The notes: a model not told the origin generated them from the letters alone. A stretch of DNA of 64,000 nucleotides from Prochlorococcus sp. AG-442-B03 (GCA_003212395.1 QCPU01000006.1:1-64000), one strand, 5' to 3'. Counted from the stretch's first letter, positions 1 through 7,642 are shown. Numbers and translations are program-made.

Positions 1-206
1 CCAAAAATTCAAAACAAAATCCAAAAAAAACAAAGATTTCCGATACAAAAGAATTAATTAAAAAAGAACCTAAAAAAGGCTTATTTAACAGAAAATCTAA
101 ACCTGTTGAAGAGAATTTACCAGTCCAAAAAAAGGGATTATTTGGGAGAATAAAAGAAGTTACTAAAGAAGAGATTAAACCAAAGAAAAAAGGTTGGTTT
201 AAATAG
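1..206 (+). CDS. C-terminal end of a lysine-rich protein, 5' end outside window
   Basis: The reading frame is open from the left edge (codons start at base 3) to TAG at 204-206, giving at least 67 residues. The visible part is very rich in Lys and Glu and contains three related short motifs, KKGLFNR, KKGLFGR and a terminal KKGWFK, spaced along an otherwise low-complexity tail. No family is recognised. The repeated basic-aromatic motif suggests a disordered tail that binds something, but this is only inference. It could be the tail of a larger enzyme whose domain lies outside the window. Confidence 0.6.
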   Translation, partial: KNSKQNPKKTKISDTKELIKKEPKKGLFNRKSKPVEENLPVQKKGLFGRIKEVTKEEIKPKKKGWFK

Positions 207-292
207 GTAAAGGTACTTAAAATCTTTTTTGATATCTTTTATACAAAAACTTTTTTTAGTAACTTTATAATTTATACAAGATAATATTCAAA

Positions 293-427
293 ATGAACCA
301 TAGAGAAATCACGAAAAAATATAGCGATTTACTCAACAAGGCTGAGTTTGCTACTGGCCGTAAGGAAGTTGTAGGTCTTTTAAAAAAAGCTGCCAAATTG
401 AAATCTCAGATTGAAATCAATTATTAG
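293..427 (+). CDS. Small conserved-type hypothetical protein, 44 aa
   Basis: An ATG-initiated frame of 44 codons ending in TAG. The product is polar and mostly helical-looking, begins MNHREITKKYSDLLN and has a Lys/Ala-rich second half. It has no signal peptide or membrane segment. It lies between a lysine-rich protein and a Psb34-like gene on the same strand. No function can be assigned. Tight fit between neighbours and sensible composition support it as a gene. Confidence 0.5.
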   Translation: MNHREITKKYSDLLNKAEFATGRKEVVGLLKKAAKLKSQIEINY

Positions 428-512
428 ATTTTAAAATTAGTTTAATTCTAAATGTAAAAAATTTTTTTAAATAAGTTTTTACATGAGATAATCTGCATAG
501 ATTATTTTTCTT

Positions 513-692
513 ATGAATAAAAAAGGTTATACAACCGAAAGCGGTGGTAGGCAAAATGGTTTTGCAATTGAACCAGAAATTAACCCCATATCAGAAGGTG
601 AATCTAAGAAATCCATATTTTTGTTTATTGGAATATTATTACCTTTTCTAATAGGCGGTTTTTATTATTTAAGGACTTTGAATATATTCTGA
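513..692 (+). CDS. psb34: Psb34-like (ssl1498 family) photosystem II assembly protein
   Basis: A 59-residue protein with an N-terminal segment YTTESGGRQNGFAIEPE (residues 6-22) followed by one membrane helix at about 34-53. The pattern YTT-x-x-GG-R-x-N-x-FAIEP then a single helix is characteristic of Psb34, a small protein related to high-light-inducible proteins that binds CP47 in photosystem II assembly intermediates in other cyanobacteria. The chlorophyll-binding E-x-x-N-x-R motif of true Hli proteins is absent, as in Psb34. It is expected in the thylakoid membrane. The assignment rests on recalled family motifs. The next gene converges on it with a four-base gap. Confidence 0.7.
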   Translation: MNKKGYTTESGGRQNGFAIEPEINPISEGESKKSIFLFIGILLPFLIGGFYYLRTLNIF

Positions 693-696
693 TATT

Positions 697-876
697 TTAT
701 AAGCCATTTTTAGCAATATATTCTTCTGAACTAACTATATCTTGCATTAAGCTATCTGATGAAGGATTAAATCCATTTTGCTCTAAAAAAGACTTAACTT
801 TTTCAAATTTTTGCTGAATTTTTTTTGTATATGGGGTTGTCATCAAATAATCATCTTTTTCTGTTGAATAGTTCAT
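697..876 (-). CDS. Small hypothetical protein, 59 aa
   Basis: A minus-strand frame of 59 codons from ATG at 876 to TAA, converging with the Psb34-like gene. The product begins MNYSTEKDDYLMTTPYT and is soluble and acidic, with a probable helix around KIQQKFEKVKSFLEQNG. No signal peptide, membrane helix or known motif was seen. It resembles the many short picocyanobacterial proteins of unknown role. Confidence 0.5.
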   Translation of the reverse strand: MNYSTEKDDYLMTTPYTKKIQQKFEKVKSFLEQNGFNPSSDSLMQDIVSSEEYIAKNGL

Positions 877-1012
877 TTGAATAACGGATTACTTTTACAA
901 TTAAATTTTGCAAAATATGCGATTGCTAGTGAAGTTATAAATATTACATAAATAATTTAATAGGAATAAATACTTATAAATTGTTTGTATGATATCGATA
1001 TTGGTTGATTTT

Positions 1013-1300
1013 TTAAAGAGTACTTATAGTAACTAATTCCATTAAATCTCTGGACTGCAGATATTTTTGAAATACTTCAGAATAAAATGCTTTTTTAGCA
1101 GCAAATTTTGATTCGAATTCTATTACTAATCCAAGCTGCCCTCCGTCCCATTCATTTGAGGTTGATTCTTGTATCAAATCTCTTTTAACTATTACTCCTC
1201 CCACAGATTTAATCCAAGGTAATACTGTCCTTATATATTCCAGAAATAAATCAGCATTTGGAATTGAAATTTTCTTTAGCCAATAGCTCTTTGTCATCAA
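1013..1300 (-). CDS. DUF1330-type dimeric alpha-beta barrel protein
   Basis: A 95-residue soluble protein. The order YWLKKISIPN, LFLEYIRTVLPWIKSVGGVIV, and LGLVIEFESKFAAKKAFYS matches the DUF1330 pattern (Y-W, A-x-x-Y, G-G, V-I-E-F, A-x-x-x-Y), a ferredoxin-like fold that dimerises. No substrate is known for the family. The sequence is divergent: the usual EG-x-W motif after the glycine pair is not clear. The first two codons are both ATG, so the start may be one codon later. Confidence 0.6.
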   Translation of the reverse strand: MMTKSYWLKKISIPNADLFLEYIRTVLPWIKSVGGVIVKRDLIQESTSNEWDGGQLGLVIEFESKFAAKKAFYSEVFQKYLQSRDLMELVTISTL

Positions 1301-1375
1301 ATCAACATATTCTGGGTAGAATATAGCACATGGAGGTGAGTATTTATCCTTAGCTATATACTCAGTGGTTATTAA

Positions 1376-1916
1376 ATCGAACCCGAAGATGATTTATTAA
1401 ATTTACTTCTTAAATCTCCAAATTCAGAGAGTATACAGACTATTGCCGAACAACTTGAAATTGATCATAATTTTTCCTTTAGCGAAGATAGAAATGATTT
1501 AATGGTGTTTGGGAGCTTAGGTGGAGTAGTTCTAATAGTCCCTTTTTAAAATATTCTCCTTTTATTGATAATCTTCAAATTCTTGATCCCTTAAATTTAA
1601 CTGGTCTTAATTTACTTAAACCTAGAGGAATAAAATCAATTGTTGGTACTGGTATTTTAATAAGACTTAATTACATAAATGAAAAAAAATTGGGGGCAAA
1701 TTTACACATGCTGGTGTTATAGGTCCTAAATTCGGAAGAAAAAATATAAAGGCTATGAAAAAAATAAATAATGAACAATTAGGTTGGTTAGAGATAACTT
1801 ATTTAAGTAATAAGCTTAGAATCTGCAGAGGTGATAAAGGAACTTTATTCGTTTTAAGAAAAATAAATTCACCGACTTTATTCAAGAATTTTAAGGAATT
1901 TATTAAAATCTATTAA
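1376..1916 (+). pseudogene. PAP/fibrillin (plastid-lipid-associated) family gene broken by frameshifts
   Basis: Three consecutive frames spell one protein: LLNLLLKSPNSES up to about base 1500, then GVWELRWSSSNSPF through LNYINEKKLG, then THAGVIGPKFGRKN to TYLSNKLRICRGDKGTLFVL and TAA at 1914-1916. The end (W-L-x-I-T-Y-L ... L-R-I-x-R-G-x-K-G-T-L-F-V-L) is a strong PAP/fibrillin signature. Fibrillins bind lipids or pigments at thylakoids and plastoglobules. Each break is repaired by adding one base: an A near 1501 (TTAATGG to TTAAATGG) and an A or T near 1699-1703. The first frame is preceded by TAA at 1373-1375 with no start codon, so the N-terminus is also damaged or unresolved. Confidence 0.75.
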
Positions 1917-1925
1917 AAATATAAA

Positions 1926-2219
1926 TTAATTCTTTATCCAAATAGACTTTAATACGAAATAAATTGGTAAATATTTAAAAGATTCTTTAGGTATTTCATA
2001 ACTTAAGAATTTTAGAGCTTCTTCTAACCAGTACCCAATATCAAATCCTAAAAGAATTTTTTCTACAACAAACCAAAATTCTTTATCAAATATAATTCTG
2101 AAGTTTAAGTAAATATATTCCCAATGAAAGGTATTCCAATATTGGGTTAAAAATGAGGATAAAATAAGCCAAAGTGATATAAATAGAAAACTTTTAAGAA
2201 ATTTATAAAATTTTTTCAT
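1926..2219 (-). CDS. Hypothetical membrane protein, 97 aa
   Basis: The product has an N-terminal hydrophobic helix (about residues 8-24) after a Lys-rich start, then an aromatic-rich region with many Trp, Tyr and Phe. No family is recognised. Its ATG overlaps the TGA of a tiny upstream frame (bases 2216-2219), an arrangement typical of translational coupling. It runs convergent with the broken fibrillin gene, nine bases away. Confidence 0.5.
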   Translation of the reverse strand: MKKFYKFLKSFLFISLWLILSSFLTQYWNTFHWEYIYLNFRIIFDKEFWFVVEKILLGFDIGYWLEEALKFLSYEIPKESFKYLPIYFVLKSIWIKN

Positions 2220-2287
2220 ATACCAGCAACTGTCTTATTTAATTTAAAATATCCCTTATTATTATTTGGATCAAATTTTATTTCCAT
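2216..2287 (-). CDS. Possible tiny ORF (23 aa) coupled to the next gene
   Basis: ATG at 2287 opens 23 codons (MEIKFDPNNNKGYFKLNKTV...) ending in a TGA that overlaps the ATG of the following gene by four bases. The frame stays open for another 19 codons upstream, encoding a hydrophobic stretch (IYYFLNIFISFWIYF) but with no usual start codon. It may be a small membrane protein with an unusual start, the remnant of one, or chance. Confidence 0.25.
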   Translation of the reverse strand: MEIKFDPNNNKGYFKLNKTVAGI

Positions 2288-2350
2288 GAAATATATCCAA
2301 AAAGATATAAAAATATTGAGAAAATAGTAAATTTTCGTGGAATTAATAAT

Positions 2351-2476
2351 CTATTCTTCTTTTTTTAGATTCTGTGCCTTTAGATTTTTATTCTTAAAAA
2401 AAAATCCTAAAAAAAGAAAAGCAAAATATATTAGTAAACTTATGGCAAAAATTAAAATTATCTTTGAAATACCCAT
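2351..2476 (-). CDS. Small single-helix membrane protein, 41 aa
   Basis: A minus-strand frame from ATG at 2476 to TAG. Residues 4-28 form a continuous hydrophobic helix and the C-terminus is basic and polar (FKNKNLKAQNLKKEE), the layout of a small bitopic membrane protein with a cytoplasmic charged tail. No recognised family. Support is only composition, topology and absence of another gene in the gap. Confidence 0.45.
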   Translation of the reverse strand: MGISKIILIFAISLLIYFAFLFLGFFFKNKNLKAQNLKKEE

Positions 2477-2593
2477 AAAAGATTTTTAACATAAATTGCA
2501 GCATTTTTTGCAAAGTTTTACCTATGGTAATGATTTTTCATTTATCACGATAACGAGCTTCAATCATTAAGCTAATAATATTATTTAAATAAT

Positions 2594-2998
2594 ATGCAAG
2601 TAGCTTTTGCCTGGAGCCTTTGTCTATCAGTTGGTGTTGTTTTATTATCAATTATTCCATTAACTATAGGGCGAGTTAAAGCAGGGTATTCTGTTGAAAA
2701 TATGTCTGCTCCAAGGGCTTTATTCGATGAATTACCTTATTTTGGAAAAAGAGCAGTTTGGTGTCATCAAAATTGTTGGGAAAGTATTTCACTCCATGCA
2801 CCCGCATGTCTTCTTTGTTTGATTACTTTAACTAACTCTAATATTGCAATAATTGCAGCATTGATTCATCCTATTTTTCGTTTTTTATATATTGGTGCAT
2901 ATGTTTTTAATATCCCAACAGCTAGAGGTTTAATGTGGGCCTCAGGAATTTTTACAACACTTTTGCTTTACAAAGAAGGCTTAACACAATTGATATAA
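2594..2998 (+). CDS. MAPEG family membrane protein
   Basis: A 134-residue protein with four hydrophobic helices, the size and topology of the MAPEG superfamily (membrane-associated proteins in eicosanoid and glutathione metabolism). The segment R-A-x-x-x-x-E-x-x-x-x-F around residues 40-52 and the later RFLYIGAYVFNIPTARGLMW match the bacterial branch. Bacterial members are mostly uncharacterised; some are glutathione S-transferases. It is likely an inner or thylakoid membrane protein. It converges with the nuclease-like gene downstream, with five bases between. Confidence 0.75.
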   Translation: MQVAFAWSLCLSVGVVLLSIIPLTIGRVKAGYSVENMSAPRALFDELPYFGKRAVWCHQNCWESISLHAPACLLCLITLTNSNIAIIAALIHPIFRFLYIGAYVFNIPTARGLMWASGIFTTLLLYKEGLTQLI

Positions 2999-3003
2999 AT
3001 TAT

Positions 3004-3873
3004 TTAAACAATAAACTTTTCTAAATCTTTTAATTGATATTCATTGATTAGTTCCACTTTATTTGATTTTGCTAGTTGATGAGCAGACTTGGTAAAGCCA
3101 GATTTTGAGACTATTATTGCATGTGTACCTTTCCAAAATAATTTACCAGCTGAAATCTCCTGAACAGCTTTATTTCCAATGGCTTTTTCATGATCTTTGC
3201 ATTGAATACATATTCTTAAATCATTTATTGATGCAATTAAGTCAACCCCTTGATCTCCTGTATTAGGGGTTTCTTTTACTTCCCAGCCATTTTGTTTGAG
3301 AATTTCCATACAATGATTTTCAAATCTAATACCTTTTTTATAGTTGTCCTTGTTTTTAATTGAGTAATTTTTTTCTATTAGGTATAAGCATGATTTCTCT
3401 ATTTGACTTGCTATGAATACAAACCAATCTTCAGTCTCGAGCTTTCTAATAGATCCAATTATCTCATCATCAATAGTAGGATTTTCATTACAATATGATC
3501 TCCACTTTTCGAAAAATAATTCCATACTGCCAAATTTTTTTAAAATTACTTTTTCCCAGAAGTATGGTATACCCTCTTTAAATCGCTTGGATCCATTTAA
3601 TATATTTTTCTCAATAGCTTTTTCATCAAGAGGTGGATTGCCAATCCATTTTTTATAATCCTCGTTACCGTAGGCATCTATTTCCCTTAATCTGATCCTC
3701 TCCTCTAACAAATTGTATTTGTTTTCTTCTATTAAATTATTAATTGTTTGAATAAAGAAATTGGAATTTAAGGCATTATTTAATTTAAACTTTTTCTTTT
3801 TAATTTGATAATCCCTTGAAATTATAAAAATCAAAAAAATGATAAAAATAATTAAAATAAAAAAAATTTTCAT
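3004..3873 (-). CDS. Membrane-anchored Mrr-type restriction endonuclease-like protein
   Basis: A 289-residue protein. Residues 2-19 are a hydrophobic N-terminal anchor, the middle is a Trp- and Glu-rich region of unknown fold, and residues about 181-289 form an Mrr-cat/PD-(D/E)XK domain. Expected active-site residues are present: E185 (RFENHC), D211 (GDQGVDLIA) and Q224-x-K226 (CIQCKDH). Mrr domains cleave DNA, often modified DNA. No methyltransferase or specificity subunit is nearby, so this is an orphan. A membrane-anchored Mrr domain could act on incoming DNA or in turnover; that is inference. Confidence 0.7.
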   Translation of the reverse strand: MKIFFILIIFIIFLIFIISRDYQIKKKKFKLNNALNSNFFIQTINNLIEENKYNLLEERIRLREIDAYGNEDYKKWIGNPPLDEKAIEKNILNGSKRFKEGIPYFWEKVILKKFGSMELFFEKWRSYCNENPTIDDEIIGSIRKLETEDWFVFIASQIEKSCLYLIEKNYSIKNKDNYKKGIRFENHCMEILKQNGWEVKETPNTGDQGVDLIASINDLRICIQCKDHEKAIGNKAVQEISAGKLFWKGTHAIIVSKSGFTKSAHQLAKSNKVELINEYQLKDLEKFIV

Positions 3874-3892
3874 CTAAGACTTTATTTTCGAT

Positions 3893-4144
3893 CTAAAAAG
3901 TTTTTGTTTTTCTAATAACAAAATTATTTTTTGTTATTACTGAAGATTCATTTACTTCAAACCCATTAATTGCTGATATTTCTCCTTGTATACCTTCTAA
4001 TGTTAATTGCTCGATAATTCCTTTTATTACTTCATCCTCGACCAATTTTCTATCAATTCTTTCAGGTGTAATATCTGTAAGCCATTTTGAGGTCTTTTTT
4101 TTTACAACCTCTGTAGGATTAGTTATTTTTAAGTAGATAGCCAT
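3893..4144 (-). CDS. Hypothetical protein, 83 aa
   Basis: A soluble 83-residue protein beginning MAIYLKITNPTEVVKKK, with alternating charged and hydrophobic residues and no membrane segment. No family is recognised. It lies 19 bases upstream of the Mrr-like gene on the same strand and may share its transcript. Confidence 0.5.
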   Translation of the reverse strand: MAIYLKITNPTEVVKKKTSKWLTDITPERIDRKLVEDEVIKGIIEQLTLEGIQGEISAINGFEVNESSVITKNNFVIRKTKTF

Positions 4145-4185
4145 CTTTTTAAGTCATTCAGTTGAATTATAAGCATTAAATATTC

Positions 4186-4383
4186 TTAACTTTTATTATT
4201 GTCATTACTTTCCCACTCAAGAAATTGAAAAACAAAAATTGCAAAGATAGAGAAAAATACTATGAACAACCCTAACCATCCTATAAATTTGTGCTCTGTA
4301 AAAAGATTTGTAAGCATTGATTTTTCTTGATATCTTGATTCCATTTCATATTGGTAAGAATCAATAACTTGAAATATATTCAT
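4186..4383 (-). CDS. Hypothetical single-helix membrane protein, 65 aa
   Basis: The N-terminal half is polar with a Tyr/Gln-rich segment (IDSYQYEMESRYQEKS). A single membrane helix spans about residues 33-54 (FIGWLGLFIVFFSIFAIFVF) and a short charged tail follows. No family is recognised. It is flanked by same-strand genes with short gaps. Confidence 0.5.
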   Translation of the reverse strand: MNIFQVIDSYQYEMESRYQEKSMLTNLFTEHKFIGWLGLFIVFFSIFAIFVFQFLEWESNDNNKS

Positions 4384-4425
4384 AATTAATAATTTAATAG
4401 ATCATTCAATTGGAGGATAATAATT

Positions 4426-4845
4426 TCAACCGTTTAACTTACTAAAAGCTTCCGATAGGAAATCTGGCCTTTTTCTTATTATAGAAAAATTCAGTTTATT
4501 TATTAATACTAAATTGACTTCAGCAATCGTTAAGATTTCATTTTTCTTGTTAAGAAATTTTGAAATTACATTAATGCTAGGACTTTTATCAATGTTGAAT
4601 TCGCTCTCTATTATTATTTTTTCACCAAGGAATAAAGGAGATTTATATTTTATTGAAGTATTGATTAAAGGTAAATCTAAGCCATTTTTAGTTAGTTCGA
4701 AATAACTTATACCTACTTCTGAAAGTGCATTTATTCGGCTTTCTTCAAGCCAATTAAAATAATTACCGTGCCACATTACGCCTGCATGATCTGCATGTTG
4801 AGGTAAAACAATTTTTTCTATTTTCCAAACTGGTTTTGAGTTCAT
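4426..4845 (-). CDS. Hotdog-fold acyl-CoA thioesterase, probable DHNA-CoA hydrolase
   Basis: A 139-residue single-domain hotdog (4HBT/YbgC-type) thioesterase. The motif HADHAGVMWHGNYFNWLEE at residues 17-35 is the active-site loop and helix, with D19 as the probable catalytic acid. In cyanobacteria this branch includes the 1,4-dihydroxy-2-naphthoyl-CoA thioesterase of phylloquinone synthesis (slr0204 in Synechocystis), needed for the photosystem I quinone. That specific substrate is inferred from family knowledge; a general acyl-CoA thioesterase is the alternative. Confidence 0.7.
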   Translation of the reverse strand: MNSKPVWKIEKIVLPQHADHAGVMWHGNYFNWLEESRINALSEVGISYFELTKNGLDLPLINTSIKYKSPLFLGEKIIIESEFNIDKSPSINVISKFLNKKNEILTIAEVNLVLINKLNFSIIRKRPDFLSEAFSKLNG

Positions 4846-4950
4846 CTATTATTTTAAAAATATTTTTATTCAATGAAAAAACTTATTTTGATATTGTAGA
4901 TTAATTTTTTTTATTAACATAAGAATCATCAAAACTTTATTTAAAAAGTT

Positions 4951-5187
4951 ATGTTTAATCGTAAAAATAAAAGTAGAAAAATGAAGAAGATTTTTCAATG
5001 GGAAGAATATTTAAATTGGAAAAATATGTCAAAGGAACAAAAATTAAATTTCAAGAGGGCTTGCTTATTCCCATTTCTTTTCTATATAGTTTATGTTTTT
5101 CTTAATCATTACTCCTTGGCAATTCTTTTGTTAATAGGTCTTTATTTTTTAATTAGATTTAAAAATAGAAATAAGTTGGGAAGATGA
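4951..5187 (+). CDS. Hypothetical membrane protein, 78 aa
   Basis: The first third is strongly basic (RKNKSRKMKK) and Trp-containing. Two hydrophobic stretches near residues 33-48 and 52-66 form a probable helical hairpin, followed by a basic C-terminus. A second ATG at codon 11 (4981) could be the true start. No family is recognised. Confidence 0.5.
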   Translation: MFNRKNKSRKMKKIFQWEEYLNWKNMSKEQKLNFKRACLFPFLFYIVYVFLNHYSLAILLLIGLYFLIRFKNRNKLGR

Positions 5188-5281
5188 ATATTTTGATTTA
5201 TTTAGATTTGTTTTAAAGTTATCTAGTTTTTCTAAATAAACTTATTGGCATATGACAATAGTATTAGATAAGTTTTTTTTT

Positions 5282-5518
5282 ATGAAAAGAATTATTTTGT
5301 TTTTATGTGTATTAGTTTTTTCAATATTTTCTAATACGAACAATTTATTAGCAAAAGAAATTGAAAATAACATTAAAGAGAATATTTCTAATGAAATTGA
5401 AGAAATTAAGCCTGATAATAAAAAAAATAATATTTCTAATTCTTCAGCAGAAGATATTTTTGGAGATGAACAAACTTTTCCATTCGTAGCAGGTTTAGGG
5501 AAAAATGCTGCCCATTGA
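5282..5518 (+). CDS. Small secreted protein with conserved-looking C-terminal motif
   Basis: I prefer ATG at 5282 to the one at 5252, because MKRIILFLCVLVFSIFS is then a clean signal peptide with a likely cut near LLA-KE. The mature part is Asn/Glu/Lys-rich and disordered, ending in EDIFGDEQTFPFVAGLGKN. That ending is far less biased than the rest and probably is the functional part. The mature protein should be periplasmic or in the thylakoid lumen. No function is known to me. Confidence 0.55.
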   Translation: MKRIILFLCVLVFSIFSNTNNLLAKEIENNIKENISNEIEEIKPDNKKNNISNSSAEDIFGDEQTFPFVAGLGKNAAH

Positions 5519-5562
5519 TTTCAAGGTTCTTGATAATTTAGAAAAAGATTTTTTTAATACTA

Positions 5563-5727
5563 ATGAAAGGTCTTAGGGTCCTAGAGCTTTCTGAAGCACT
5601 TGATATTGATAGCGCTGATTTATTAGCTGTTTGTGCAATTCTAAAAATAAAAGCCACATCAAGATTAAGCATGCTTTCATTTGAAGAATGTAAAAAGATA
5701 ACTGATTACTATGAAAATAAAAATTAG
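5563..5727 (+). CDS. Stand-alone IF2-N-like mini-protein, 54 aa
   Basis: ATG at 5563 opens 54 codons to TAG at 5725-5727. The sequence GLRVLELSEALDIDSADLL followed by KATSRLSMLSFEEC resembles the IF2 N-terminal module (R-V-x-E-L-A-x-x-L-x-[IV]-x-S-x-x-[LV]-[IL] ... S-x-L-x-x-E), normally a repeated helix-turn-helix at the start of translation factor IF2. Here it is a whole protein. Binding to RNA, DNA or the ribosome is possible but not shown. Confidence 0.55.
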   Translation: MKGLRVLELSEALDIDSADLLAVCAILKIKATSRLSMLSFEECKKITDYYENKN

Positions 5728-5746
5728 AATTTTTTTATAAATTATT

Positions 5747-6004
5747 TTATTTTTTAATGTCTTTAATCATTGATACTAAAGTTGAATGAATTTCTTCTTC
5801 AGATATTTCATTTTTAAAGTTGATAATTGCTGATTGGCCATCGTAATTGATTTTTATATAACTATTATTAATTTCTTCCATATAAGCATTCTCAAATCTT
5901 GATATCTTCCCATAATGAATAAGATATTTGTGCACTGAATCTATGTGATCATTGTTCATGTGATCACAAACTCTTTTACTTGTTTCTTTACTAAAAATTT
6001 TCAT
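5747..6004 (-). CDS. DUF2470 domain protein
   Basis: An 85-residue protein with the DUF2470 start pattern: RVCDHMNNDHIDSVHKYLIHYG at about residues 11-32 (H-M-N-x-D-H), then the beta-strand region SYIKINYDGQSAIINF. DUF2470 is often fused to pyridoxamine-oxidase-like flavin or heme-binding domains, for example in heme-oxygenase-like HugZ proteins; here it stands alone. Its function is unknown. It lies just downstream of the dihydrouridine synthase on the same strand. Confidence 0.7.
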   Translation of the reverse strand: MKIFSKETSKRVCDHMNNDHIDSVHKYLIHYGKISRFENAYMEEINNSYIKINYDGQSAIINFKNEISEEEIHSTLVSMIKDIKK

Positions 6005-6032
6005 TTAAAAAATATATTTGTTTTAAGCTAAT

Positions 6033-7031
6033 CTATTTTTTTTCATTATTCAAAGTTTTAATCATTTTAATTATTAAATTTTTAACTTCATTTTTATCAA
6101 CAGCTCTAACCAAGTTATTTCTCAAATTTGATGCTCCTTTAAAGTCTTTACATGTCCATGAAATATGTTTCCTTGCAATTAGCAATCCGTGATCTCCTTT
6201 TTCCTTTATTAATTCATCAAGATGCTCAATAATTAAATATAGTTTTTCTTCTGTATTTGGTTCTTTAAAATTTTTATTTTCTCTAAGGGCATAATCTATT
6301 TCTCCTATTTTCCAAGGGGATCCTAAAATTCCTCGTCCAATCATTACACCATCAGCATTTGTTTTTTTTAAACAATTAAGAGCATCATCTGGATTTTTGA
6401 TATCTCCATTAGCAATTACTGGAATTTCCAACAAATTTTTAAGTCTCCCGATCATTTCCCAATCTGACTTGCCTGAAAAACCCTGTTTTCTAGTTCTTCC
6501 ATGAAGTGTGATCATCGTTGCTCCCGCATCTTGAAGTTTAAATAAGAAATCCTCTATATTTTCTTCTTTACTATCCCATCCGAGTCGTGTTTTTACTGTT
6601 ACTGGAACTCTAACAGCTTTTACAACATTTTCGACTAATTCAATAGCAAGTTTTCTGTCTTTAATTAAAGCACTGCCTCCACCTTTCTTAGCAATTTTTT
6701 TTACTGGACATCCCATATTTATATCAATTAAGAAAGCTCCAGAGTCCTCAGCTTGTTTCGCAGCTTCAGAAACAGCATATGGCCTATTATCAAATATTTG
6801 TACTCCAATTGGTCCTTCTTCTAAATCTATTTGATTGATTTTTTGTGTGCCATATCCTTTTTTAAGACTTGTGGCATTTATCATTTCTGTAAAAAGTAAA
6901 GAGTTTGGAGCCCATTTACGTACAAGTCGTCTAAAAATGTTATCTGTAACTCCTGCTAATGGCGATAGCATGACCTTACTCGTAATTATCCTGTTAACTC
7001 CCCTTCCTTTTAGCCTTATATTTGAAGACAT
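6033..7031 (-). CDS. dus: tRNA-dihydrouridine synthase (DusB-like)
   Basis: A 332-residue FMN-dependent enzyme that reduces uridines in tRNA loops. The TIM-barrel start LSPLAGVTDNIFRRL (residues 22-36), the catalytic-cysteine motif NMGCPVKKIAKKGGG (C108) and the FMN-phosphate region ADGVMIGRGILGSPW are all present. The length is normal for the family. DUF2470 follows 28 bases downstream on the same strand. The start at 7031 gives an extra basic N-terminus before the barrel; M21 is a less likely alternative. Confidence 0.92.
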   Translation of the reverse strand: MSSNIRLKGRGVNRIITSKVMLSPLAGVTDNIFRRLVRKWAPNSLLFTEMINATSLKKGYGTQKINQIDLEEGPIGVQIFDNRPYAVSEAAKQAEDSGAFLIDINMGCPVKKIAKKGGGSALIKDRKLAIELVENVVKAVRVPVTVKTRLGWDSKEENIEDFLFKLQDAGATMITLHGRTRKQGFSGKSDWEMIGRLKNLLEIPVIANGDIKNPDDALNCLKKTNADGVMIGRGILGSPWKIGEIDYALRENKNFKEPNTEEKLYLIIEHLDELIKEKGDHGLLIARKHISWTCKDFKGASNLRNNLVRAVDKNEVKNLIIKMIKTLNNEKK

Positions 7032-7202
7032 ATAATTTTAAATTTATTTTATCTTTCTTTATTATAAATTCAGATATGGAGCTGATTTTATGTTTTTTAT
7101 TTATTTCTTAATTTATAATAAGTGCTTTTACTTAAATAGGCCTAATTGATTACTTTTTTTGCTAGTTTATGTTGAGTCGGAATTTAAAAAGGAAATTTTT
7201 TC

Positions 7203-7595
7203 TTGTTTATATTAGTAACTATTTTTCTTCCAATAATTATTTTTATTGCACCAATAAATGTAAATGCTTTGCAAGGTAATTTAGATTTATCAAGTGCTCA
7301 AACTTCTGTAGGTAAAAGATTTGCTAAAGTTTTTTGTGATGCTAAGAGGGAAGGTTTAGATTCTGATTTTGCTAGTGAATATGCTTTGAATAATACATAT
7401 TTGAAATTTGTAGCATTTCCAGATGATGACGAATATTTGGCTGATTTATGGAATTTCACCCATAATAATATATTAGATAATTGTGGTGAATTTGTAGATA
7501 TAAATGATCTAAAAGACCTAGAGATTTTTTTTAAAGAAGAAGGTTTAATTGCATCAAATAGGGAACTCTATTTACCAACTTTTGAGAATAATTAG
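7203..7595 (+). CDS. Secreted two-cysteine protein, member 1 of a local family
   Basis: The start is TTG at 7203: a stop at 7185-7187 and no ATG or GTG leave no better choice, and it gives a clean signal peptide (FILVTIFLPIIIFIAPIN, cut near VNA-LQ). The mature domain has two Cys (FCDA and DNCG) that could form a disulfide. It is visibly related to the protein at 26408-26809: both share R-F/N-F-x-K-x-[FY]-C-x-A-x-x-x-G-L near the start of the mature part and N-D/N-C-G near the end. The product is likely periplasmic or lumenal, function unknown. Confidence 0.65.
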   Translation: MFILVTIFLPIIIFIAPINVNALQGNLDLSSAQTSVGKRFAKVFCDAKREGLDSDFASEYALNNTYLKFVAFPDDDEYLADLWNFTHNNILDNCGEFVDINDLKDLEIFFKEEGLIASNRELYLPTFENN

Positions 7596-7642
7596 ATTAA
7601 ATTTTTAGCATGTACTAAAATATAAATAGAATATGAAATTTT

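Noticed and set aside
3413..3658. 81-codon plus-strand frame
   Set aside because: It is a shadow antisense to the Mrr-like gene, with no family motif.
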